A stretch of 64,000 nt of DNA from Cyclaneusma minus (lineage: Eukaryota; Ascomycota; Leotiomycetes; Marthamycetales; Marthamycetaceae), in contig JAKZHN010000006.1 in the NCBI GenBank assembly GCA_037179335.1, positions 1,612,001-1,676,000 on the forward strand. Reading direction: 5' to 3'. Positions 37,490 through 48,129 of the stretch are shown here, one piece after another. The position numbers and the translations under genes were made by a program. Under the pieces are notes generated by a model that had not been told where the DNA came from, ran no database searches, and worked only from the letters and a program-made list of their open reading frames with translations. Numbering within the stretch: position 1 is the stretch's first letter; every line of letters starts with the position of its first letter.

Positions 37490-37815
37490 TATTACTATTA
37501 CTACCACCGCTTTAGCTTTAGCTATAGCTTCAAATTAGCAGCTTTATTTCCAGCCTATTTCCAGCTTTGCGCGCGCTTTAGCGTATGCCAAAAAGCTTAA
37601 ACTTTTTATTTCGCTATTTATTTATATTATGCTAATTTTATTATATTAAGCCTTTGCCCTCGCCCTTATTATAGCGCATACTAGGCTATTTTTTCCGGAC
37701 CTTAATATGTATGCGCTAAAACTAAAATTGAAGTTTAAAGCTGAAACCGGAGCTTAAAACTGGAGCTAAAGCTTGGAGCTGGATATTAAGGGCTGAAGCT
37801 AAAACTGGAGCTAGG
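37490..37815 (+). repeat. GGAGCT-module repeat, copy 2
   Basis: Left arm TTAGCTTTAGC and TTTCCAGCC words with TTACTACCACCGC. The core has GCGCATACTAGGCTATTTTT and CCGGACCTTAATATGTATGC. The right arm has GGAGCTTAAAAC and TGGAGCTGGATATT. The CCAAATATTT and ATTGCAATTACC upstream phrases also match the sequence flanking copy 3 in the hAT-like element. Confidence 0.65.
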
Positions 37816-38113
37816 TATTTTGGATTGTAAATAGCTTAAAATTAATTTAAAATTTATTTAAATAATCTGAAATTAAAAATAGCGTGAAATCAATTGAAAA
37901 TAATTTAAAATCCTAATTTAAATGGCTAAAATTCAATTCAAATAATATAAAACTAATTTTATTTATTTAAAAAGCGGAAAAGGGTTTTTTAATTGCAATA
38001 TAAAGCAGGGTGAATATAGGGAATTTAAGGGTAAGTATAAAACTTTCTATTCGCAATTACGACATTTTAATACTATTAAATAGCAAATTTAATATAAATT
38101 ATATTAATATAAA

Positions 38114-38145
<32 letters not shown>
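38114..38145. repeat. (ATT)n microsatellite
   Basis: About ten uninterrupted ATT units. Confidence 0.9.
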
Positions 38146-38150
<5 letters not shown>

Positions 38151-38515
38151 ATTTGCTTTATCAAAGCTTTATAAGCCTTTTTTGCGCTGGAATTTTAGCT
38201 ATTAATTACGCCGCTATTTTGCTATATTATAAATCTTTTTATTTAAATTGCTTATTTTATTAGATTTTATAAGCGTTTATAAGCTATTAATTATTTTAAT
38301 ATAATTTTCGCAAAAATACTGCCTAATATATTATAAATAATAATATATTAAAATTTAATATTTAAAAGCTTGGCCGATAATTTTTCAATGCTTTTACAAA
38401 TTATTATTTTAATAGTTTGGCTATTAAATCTAATTTTAGCTATTTTTTGTAAGCAAATATATTATTTTTAATTTTTAATTTTTTAATTTTTTAAATATAG
38501 CCTATTTTAAATTTA

Positions 38516-38880
38516 GCCAAATAATTTTAAGCCCGCTAGCTAATTTTAAAAAAGCCAGCAAAGTTTTAAATATTTTTAAAAAGCTAAAACGCAAAGCCCT
38601 TTTTAATTGGCAAATTTTAAAGCTATTAGCTATATTTGGCATTTATAAAATAAACGTTAAAAAAATTATTATTTTATAACGGTGACCCTCCTTGGGGACG
38701 GCCGTGGCTCCACCACGGGCCTAGCGTAGCTAGTAGTTTAATTAGCATACAGCCTTTATAAAGAGTTTGCGCATAGGGATTATTTTTGCTGGCTTACGAT
38801 TAATTTATATATTTAATTGCCATTTTATTGCAATGGCCCTTTTGGGATTTTTATTATAATATTTTAATTGTAATTCCCAA
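38516..38880 (+). repeat. Repeat modules X then Y, copy 1
   Basis: Module X (about 38516-38680) shares AAAAAAGCCAGCAAA and TTTAAAGCTATTAGCTATAT with 47500-47640. Module Y (about 38681-38880) contains GGGGACGGCCGTGGCTCCAC. It shares TTAATTAGCATACAGC-TTTATAAAGA and TTAATTTATATATTTAATTG with 47085-47250. The GC-rich start of Y is preserved here but mutated in the other copy. Element type is unknown. Confidence 0.65.
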
Positions 38881-39639
38881 TTCCGCCATAATCGTTGCAA
38901 TTTAATAATTGAAAATTTCCGTTTTTTTAAAATGCGTTTATTATTAATATTGCAAATAAATTAATTAATGCCTATATTGCAATTTGCAATAAAAATACAT
39001 TATTTAAAGTTTTTAATTGGTAAGCAATTTATTAATAAAATATTCCAATAAGAATTAGCAATGCTATTGCTGTTTATTTTATTTTATTGTTTGCAATAAT
39101 TTATAAATTAGCTATAATTTACTAATATAATACAGCTAGTATAATAAATTTAAATTCGAATGGCGCTATATTTAATATTCATAATAATAATTTTATTAAA
39201 TTTTAAAATTAATTAAATACTTTTAAAGCATTAAATACCATTTGTTTTTATATTTAATTACCAATTTCTTTTTTTAATAATTCGGCTTTGTTTTTTAAAT
39301 TAAAATCTTATTTGGATTACTATTATTTTAAATATTATTTTAAATATAGATATCATTATAAATACGCCTATAATTAATATAAAAAGCATTTTAATTAAAG
39401 CTATATATTATTTAATAATTTAGCAAAATTAAGCAGCTCGATAATGCTATTTACGGGCTAATATAGATGTTTTAAATTATGGATTCTTTTTTAAAAAACC
39501 CTTTTTATTTTTAAGAAAACGTTTTTAATTATTTTTTAAAGGAATAGCTTCATTAATAAATTTATGCAATAATGCCTTTTAAACTATTATTAATAAATAC
39601 ATTTGGCAAATTAAAAAATTATATTAGCAAAAAGGAAAA

Positions 39640-40020
39640 GTCCCCGACGGGCCCGTCGGGGGGCTTCGAGGGGTTTGGGTGGCCCGGGGCCTTGCCGGCC
39701 TAATTTAAAACTAAAGGAAGACAAAAAAGAAATCAAATTCCGGCCGGGAAAGCTGTTAAAGCAGTGCAAATAATTAAGTATTTGCTATGGTATTGCAATT
39801 ACTATGCCCTATTAAATCACTTTATACTGCCCAACCCCATTCCCAGCCTTTTGAAATCTTTTACCATTATTACTACCACCATCTCGCCGCCTTTCGCATA
39901 TCCGAATAGCTTTATTTTTCCGTTGCATATAGCCAGCCAGTTAGCCACCACCATTATTACCACCACCACTATCACCACCCATTTGCTGGCTGGCGCATGC
40001 ATAGCGTGGGCATAAAAATT
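39640..40020. repeat. GC-rich islet with perfect 20-bp palindrome and CCA-rich hairpin
   Basis: CCCCGACGGGCCCGTCGGGG at 39642-39661 is its own reverse complement. It is followed by GGCCCGGGGCCTTGCCGGCC. Farther right, AGCCAGCCAG (about 39928) and CTGGCTGGCG (about 39985) form an inverted pair around ACCACCACC words, reminiscent of the GGAGCT-module arms. The frames here (39764-40015 plus, 39817-40002 minus) are repeat-derived. Confidence 0.6.
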
Positions 40021-41619
40021 GCAAAAAGCCTTTATTCAATTGCTTTTAAATTAATTTGTGAAAATGCAAGTTTTTTTGCAAGAATATTTGGCCTATGCAA
40101 GGGCTTATTAATTGCTTGCAATTAAATTGGTTAAAAGTCAATTGTCCAATTAGCTATTTTAGCCCGGCCAAAGCCTAATTAGCCCTGCCAAATTCCAGCC
40201 GGGGCCTGGAGTACCCTAGAGTACCCGGCCGGAACCTGGCGGGGCCATTGGCTATATTGGGAATTTTGCCTTTTGCTGGGCATTTTTCCTTTTTGCTAAT
40301 ATATAAAATGCTAATATTCAATACTAAGCAAAAATGCTAATATTTAAATAGGAGCAAATGCGCTAATAGAATTTTAATTTAATACCGCCGCCTTTTTATA
40401 GCCTCGCTATAAATTAACTATTTAATTTCCGAGCATATTATTTTGAAATATTAAATCCCTTTTAGCAATTTAAACGCTTATTGCTATTAGAATTAAATTA
40501 ATTAGGTTTTTATTATTCATTTAAATTTTTTAATAGCTTAATTTTTTTAAAATATAAATGCCCTTTGAAAAAATAAACTATTTTTGAATTTCTGTATTTT
40601 TCCGAGCTAAATAAAAAAACATTATATATATATGTATATATATTGCAAGAATTCCTATTGGATTGGAGCAAAAAAATGCATTAATAAATAGGCAAAGATT
40701 TAATAATAAAAATAATAATATGCCAAAATTAAAATAGCTAATTAAAACGCTTTAAAAAATATTTTTTGCTCCTAAAAGGCCTAGCAAATAAAGCAGTAAT
40801 AGCATTATTATATTTATTAAATTTAATTGGATTATTATTAATATTAGTATTTTAGCAATTTTAATAAATAAAATTAACAATAAAATTATATAAATTTTTT
40901 GCAAAATATTAGCAAAAAATAGAATTTATCTAAAAATTAATGCTATATTGAATTCCGGATTTGCAAAAAAAATTGGAAACTTATAATTAATTAAGGTTTT
41001 TTATAATTATATTAGCTAATATTTTCTAATTATTATTAATATTAGTAAATATTAAATTGTCTTTTTAAATAATAAAGCAATAATATTTTTTATATTATAT
41101 TATTTTAAAATATACAATATTTTACTAATAAAATTTAAAGCCTTTAAAATAAATTAGCCGCTAATAATATTTAGCTAATTATAGCTGCGCTAATTTAATT
41201 TTCTTATTAATTAAATAGCTATAAAAATTTCTAAATAATTTATATTAAATAAATTATTAATATTTGTTTTCTAATATATTTAAGTTTTAAATAAAAACTT
41301 AAAAGAATTTGCTAATTGTATTTTATTATTTTATTATATATAAAAACCCGTTTAAAATCTATAAATAATTTATGGTCCTTTTAAAATACGCCAATATTGC
41401 TAAGGCTTTTAATAAAACAAAAGGAAAAATCTTGCCTTTGTATAAAAATTTTTAAATTATTATATTAAGCTTATATTCAAAACAACTCCATTTTTTGGAC
41501 CTTTATATAATTTAATAAAAAAAATATTATATAAAATTTTTAATATCATATTAATTTAAAAATTTATATAATTATTAAATTTTCTAGCAAATTTATTATT
41601 TATATTTATTACTAAGCTT

Positions 41620-44400
41620 TATCTTAATAGAAAGCTTTGCTTCATTATAAATTATAAAAAATTTAATATAATAATTATTAAAAATCGTTATTTAATATTA
41701 TTTGTTCTAAAAATTATAAATGGGCTTATAAATTTATAACAATTTATTTAGCTAAATATTTGAAATGTATGTAATCTTTTATAAATTGCAGTTAAAATAA
41801 AGTAATTAATTGGTTTTTAAATAAGATTTCGTATTTTTAAATATTTAATATTATTTTTTAAATTTATAAATGCATTGGCCTTATTTTAAAAATATATTAA
41901 TAAAGCATTAGCTAGCTATTTTAATAAATTTATTATTATTTATTTAAATAATATTTTAATTTTCTTATAAAAAGGCAAAAATTATATTGCCCGAATTTAA
42001 AAGACTTTTAAATTATTATTTAATAATAAATTGTTGATTAAATTGAAGAAATACAAATTTGGGATGATAAAAATTAATTTCCTTAACTTTATTATATTAA
42101 TTTTTAAAATTGAAATGAACCCCGTCTAATTAGCTATTATTTAAAAATGGCCCTGATTTTAATTTATTTGCAATATTTTTTAATTTCTTAAATTAGCTAA
42201 TTTCTATTGAAAATTTATTATTAATTTTAATCAAATAGCTAAAGAATTAAAAAAATTGTTAAAACAAAACGAAAATTGAGGAAATTTATATAAATGGCCA
42301 ATATAAATATTAGTTTTCGTATATTAAAATAAAAATTTATTACAGCATTATTATTAAATTCAATGCAAATATATTTATTATAAGCGGTATTTTATTGCAA
42401 TAATAAATTAATAAATATTTATATTTTATTTGTTTTTATTTATAGAAATAATTAAGTATAAAAATTAAATATATTATAGAAAATTAAACGCTTTTTGGTA
42501 TAATTATTTGTATATAATAATAGTATTATTATATTACAAAAATATAATATTAAATTATTATTATAAGCAATTATAATAACTTTTAATATTTTATTATAAT
42601 TTAAATATTAATATATTAATAAGCATATTATATTAATAAAAATTATAATTATTTATCATATTAATAAAAAAAGTCCAATAAACGCTTTTTTATAATAATT
42701 AAATTATAATTATAAAGCATTTATAAATATATGAAATGATTCAATTTTATATTTATATATAGCAAATATCCTACTTTTAATAATTTAAAGCAAATTATAT
42801 ATGCAATTTCCTTTAATTATAAATAAGATTTTTTTTTAATTATGAATAAAATGAAAGTATTTATTAAGAATTATTGGAAATTAATATTAGCGATTGTTAA
42901 TAAAAAGAATCTGCTAAAAACTTTATTAATTAAACATATTAAAAAGGCATTACCAAAAAATTTACCAAAAGATTAAAATATTATTATATAAAATAGCTTA
43001 TAATAGTAATATAAAATTTAAATTTAAATTTCTAAAAATCAAATATTACAAAAATAAATATTATAAAAATATTATAATTCTTTTATTGCAAAATATTTTA
43101 ATTATAATACAATTTTAGGTATATTAAAATATTATATTTATTAGTTATATATAACAAAATTTATAGAAAATAGATTAAAAATTGGAAAATATATTAATAT
43201 ATTAAATCTTTATATGTTCTATTATATAAAACGCTTATATTGCTTCTAATATTAATTAATCTTTAATTATTTATATTAATTAGTTTTATTATTATATTTT
43301 TCTAAAATTGCTTAAAAACCATATTAGTTTTGTTTTTAAAATCCCGCAAATTATTTATAATTTTATTAATTAAATACTTTAATAATATAATAATTATATA
43401 TTGCCAATGCAATTAAAATATATATTTTATTTTTATATATATTAATAAAATGGCCAAGCAATTTATATTTGTAATTTTTTATTATATATTTAAATACTAT
43501 AATACCTCCCTAAATTACGCTTAATAATAAAACCATTTTATTTATATTTATATTTTAAATTGTTTTATATATATAATTAAAAGTAAATTGCAAAATTAAC
43601 ACGATATTTTGTGCTTAAATTAATAGTTTTATTAAATAATTAAATAAAATTTTGAAATAAAATTTGCATTTCTTTTATATTTCTTAAGCAAAATAATTAA
43701 ATTAATTTATTATTGATTGCAAAATATATTTATAATTTAATTTTAATATGAATTACAAATATATTACTTTTTAAAGCAGCAAATTTAATTGTTAAATTTA
43801 TAATTTTATATAATATATTTGCAAATTTTAGCAAAGCACCATTTATAAAAGGACTTGCTTTAAAGCTAAAAACAAACAGAACTAATTAATAGTTTTATAA
43901 ATATATAAAATAATTAGATTTATTATTATAATTAAAAATATAAATAAATAAAATTTAATATAAAAAATAGAAGTATATTTTTAATAAAATGTTTATACAT
44001 TTTACAATTTTTAAAAAAAACTTAATATTAAAGCTATTAAACTATTTGAAATTAAAAAAAAATGCTTAAGCCTATTATTTGAATATACCGCATAATTATA
44101 AAATTTATTTAAAATTTAATATTTTTTTAAGCTTTTTTATAAATTAATTGTAAAATCGCAATGCTTTATATTTAAATTTCCGGAGAAAATATATAATAAA
44201 AAATATAATATTAAAATTTTGAAATATATAATAAAAAGAATATTAAATTTAAAAATAAATAAATAAAAGCTATATTATTATATTAAATAAAAGAATACGC
44301 CAATTATAAAAATATTTCGAAACCAATTAAAACTATTGCCAATATAGCGAAATTGGTAAAAAAGAAATATTTTTAAAATTCTATTAAATTAAAGTCTTTT
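41620..44400 (+). pseudogene. Decayed Ty3/Gypsy pol (Gypsy 2): RT, RNase H, integrase end, chromodomain-like
   Basis: At about 41635 the frame reads LCFIINYKKFN and IIKNRY, the RT LR-CVDYR-LN--TIKNRYP region. From 41821 it reads IRFRIFKYLILFFKFINALA. At 41941-41958 it reads YLNNIL, the YLDDIL catalytic box with both aspartates changed to asparagine. At 42359-42402 it reads FNANIFIISGILLQ, matching the RNase H TDAS--AIG-VL-Q motif. Near 44060-44140 it reads AYYLNIPHNYKIYLKFNIFL, matching the post-GPY/F LELP...IHPVFHVS-L segment. Near 44285 EYANYKNISKP and IAKLVKKKY resemble a chromodomain. Order and spacing fit a single Gypsy element. LTRs were not found. Confidence 0.72.
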
Positions 44401-47084
44401 GAAATTTGATATTAAGCATTTTATTTTTTATTTATTTAATAGGCTAGCAATATTATAATTTAGCTTTAAAAAATACTTATACGAAATATATTAAAGCCTA
44501 TTTTAATAAATAAAAGCAAAAGTTTTGCTATTTAAATAGTTTTTAATCATTATAAATTAATTATGATAGCAATTATTCAAAATAAAATTAATTTTAAAAA
44601 AAATCTTTAAATTTTAAACCAATACGCTAATACATTAATTGCGCTAAAATACCTATCTCCACACCTATTTCTATATTTATTTTTATAATATTTTTATTTT
44701 CTTGTATACTTTTGTTTTTCCTCCCCGCCGCTATTTTTACATTTTATTTTCAATTTTATAATTTGCTATATTATTATACGCCGCTTTGCAAAGCAAATAA
44801 AAATTGCAATTTTATTAAAATTATTCTATAATTTATTTATTATTAAATTGCATTATTTAGCGCTATCGGAAATACAAATGAAATCTTTATTTTATTTTAT
44901 ATAGAATACCGCGGCAATAAGCAATATTATCAATAATTAATAAAATAAATAAATATATATTTATAAATTAGCTACTTATTTATTAAATTACGGCAACGTT
45001 ATAAATACTATATTAAGTAATTATTAATTTTAAATAATTATATAATTTTTTAAGTATTGTAAAATACAAAAAATATTGCGCAGCAATTGATAATTAAAAA
45101 TAAAGTCTATTTAAAATATTAATTAATTATTAAATATTTTAATACCAATTTTAAAAATCGAATTAATTTCCAAATTATATTCAATATTTATTATACCCTT
45201 ATAGCATTAAATAATTATAAAGCTTATAAAGCGGCTAAAAAATACTAAAAAAAATTAATCAAATTTAAAAACAAGCAATTTTAAAATAAAACAATTACCA
45301 AATATATTAAATTTAATTACACAAAAGCAAATTACTTGTAATTATTATAAATTTTTTGAAATTAAAAGCAGGCAAAAATATTATAATAGGTCTTTTTAAT
45401 TTTAAAAGCTAAAAAAAATTAAATAATAAATTAAAAAAAAACTATTATTAAAAATAAATTATTAAAATTTGGGCTTAGCAAGGCTATAAATAAAAAATAC
45501 AATAAATCGCCAAAAGCCAAATACAATATTATAATTATAAATATAAACTTATTGCTAATTTATATTTTCGCTAATAATAAAAACATTAAATTTAATATTT
45601 AATATTATTTAGATTTTAAAATGATTTTAAAATAAAGATAATCCAAAACTTAACCAATTAATTATAAAGCTTCTATAATACAATTAAGATTATAATATAA
45701 AAAGGAAAATCTATCAAATTAATTATAGCAAAATATTTGCAAATTCCGGCTAAAAGTTAATAGATTTTTAAAATTTTTAAAAAATAATAAATAAATTAAT
45801 TTTAATAATATTTTAATCCGGGCCAATTAATTGCTAAATAAGCTTAATTTCTTTTTGAATTATTACCAAGGTTTACTAAATTAAATAAAGCAATTAAAAT
45901 GCGTTTTTTAATAAAATCTTTTTCGCAAAATAAATAAATTTGTAAAGCATTTTTTTTTTTTTTTTAAAATACCTAGCAAATCGAAAAAGCAAATAGCAAT
46001 TTTATATAGCATTTAAAAACGTAATTTAAAAAACGCCGCGAAAAAGCTAAGTTGCTATAAAGGCATATAAATTTAAATAAATATTGCTTTTATTTCTTAG
46101 GCTAAAATATATATTATATATTATAATAAAGAATTATTAATTATAAAAAAGTATTATTAAATTTTATAAATTTTTTAATATAATTAAAGCCCAAATAATA
46201 GGCAATTTTAATAAATATAAAATTTTAAAAGCTAATATCCAAAATAAAAGTATAGCTATTTAAATTGCATAAATTATAATTTAATATTAATATTATAAGC
46301 TGGGCGCAATTTAAAAAAAATGTATTTTTAAATATTTTTAAATTTAAAATTATAAAATTGGTTATTTTTATTAAAAAATATTGCTAAATTATTGCAAAAG
46401 TAAAAGCCGTAATTAATATATATACAAATATATTAGTATAAGTCCGTAGCGTTTTTTTAATTTTTTAAAGTTTTTTATAATGGTTTTATAAACTTTGCAA
46501 AGATTTTTGGCTATTTATTAATTTATTTTATAATTTAAATTATATTATTATTATTATTTTATTATTTATTACAATGCAATTTTAATACGCCTTTTTTCTA
46601 ATACGCGCATAATTATAATATAGTTATTACCAATATTTTTTGTATCATGCAATTTGACAATTACTATTAATTGCTTTTAATATAAATTTCCAATATAGTA
46701 TAATTTTTTCTTATTATATTTTCCAATATTAAATACCAAAAATACAATAAAATTACTTAATATTAAAAACATTTATTATAGGTATAGCAAATTTTAAATT
46801 TACGCAATTTAAAAAATTGGTAAATCGAAATACCAAAAACTATGAAAAATAAATACTATAAATATTGCGAGCCTTAAAATTAACGCTATTTAAAAAAAAT
46901 AGCAAATTAAAATACTAATAAATATAAATAAATAAATGGATTTTCTTTTATATTTTGCGGGATTTTAATAAATAAATAAATTTATAATTTGGAAATTAAA
47001 GGAAATTTTCGGAATTTAACGAATTTAAAATATTTAAGGGCAAGCCCGGGAAAAGGGAAATATAATATAATGGAAACCCTTTTC

Positions 47085-47640
47085 GAAAACGGCCATAGCT
47101 TTGCTATAGGCCTAATATAATTAATAGCTTAATTAGCACGCAGCTTTTATAAAGAATTTGCGTATAAGGATTACCTTTATTAGCTCATAATTAATTTATA
47201 TATTTAATTGCTATTTCATTGCAACGGCCTTTTTAAAAACTTTATTATAATATATATATAATAATTTATAAAAATATAAATAAACGATTTTATATTAAAA
47301 AATTAATTAACGGTTAATTATATATAAAATATATAAAGCTTTTAATTAGCCAATTAGCCAAAAGCTATATAAATAAAAAAATTAAAAACCCAGTTTTTTA
47401 GCGATATATTTTCTAAATTGCCAGCTATTTTTAATTTCTTTTGCCTATTTTTTTATATACAATTTAAATTATAATATAATATTATAGCCAATTAGCCTTA
47501 AGCTTGCTAGCCAGTTTTAAAAAAGCCAGCAAATTTTTAAATGCCTTTAAAAAGCTAAAAAGAAAAATCCCTCCTAGCTAGCAAGCTTTAAAGCTATTGG
47601 CTATATTTAACATTTACGAAATAAAGGTTAAAAATAGGCA
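47085..47640 (+). repeat. Repeat modules Y, W, X, copy 2 (mutated)
   Basis: Consecutive homologues of module Y (47085-47250), family W (47288-47440; partner at 18603-18770) and module X (47500-47640). At 38.5-38.9 kb the order is X then Y, so the modules are rearranged between loci or belong to a larger element truncated differently. This copy has lost most GC. Confidence 0.6.
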
Positions 47641-47802
47641 TTTCCTTTTTATTGCATATAATAATTTATAAAAATATAAAAAGGCATTTAAAGGTATTTT
47701 AAATATATATTTATATTAAAATTAATTTTTTCCCTTGGGATTCCCCCTTTAAATAGCTTTAAAAACTAAAAAAAAATTAAAAGGAATTAAAAATTAAATA
47801 TG

Positions 47803-47900
47803 GGCTGGCCTATCTGCAAATGGGCTATGCTATTAGTAAATGGCGTGCTATTTATAAACGGGCTGGCCCATTTACAAATAGGCCAAAATGGCAAATTGCA
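47803..47900 (-). repeat. Right member of inverted pair at the edges of the AT-rich block
   Basis: GGCTGGCCTATCTGCAAATG ... GGCGTGCTATTTATAAAC ... CCCATTTACAAATAGGCC ... GGCAAATTGCA. In reverse complement this gives the same phrase order as 17879-17956. About 200 bases of AT-rich sequence still follow before the tandem array begins. Confidence 0.6.
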
Positions 47901-48129
47901 TAAAATAGCCCCAGATTTATTTGTAAAAAGAAAGAATTGGGAAAAGACCATTTTATGCTTTTTATAGCTAAAAAAAAAATTCTAAACCATTTAACGCTTA
48001 ATAACCATTGCTTAAATTTTATACCCTATTATTGAAAACCGCAACCGTTAAATTACCCTATTACCGTTATTCCATTTTTCAATTATCGAGCCCGTACTTA
48101 ATTGTTTGTATCCCAAGCATAATTAATGT

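Larger units (their letters stand above)
17870..48110. other. 30-kb AT-rich, RIP-like mutated block
   Basis: Almost the whole interval is very AT-rich, with isolated GC-rich islets (18060-18290, 21118-21205, 23430-23490, 36180-36240, 36480-36800, 38690-38740, 39640-39720, 40190-40250). No intact protein-coding gene is present, and the longest frames are low-complexity. It contains two Gypsy ruins, two TIR elements, LTR-like fragments, minisatellites and tRNA-like sequences, listed separately. Stretches where I recognise nothing beyond degenerate AT-rich sequence are 18.8-20.2, 30.0-33.0, 34.2-36.1, 40.3-41.6 and 44.4-47.0 kb. Both outer edges abut the same tandem repeat family. Confidence 0.85.

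Noticed and set aside
39764..40015. 83-codon frame with TTTITT-like peptide
   Set aside because: Derived from ACC/ATT microsatellite-like sequence in a GC islet.
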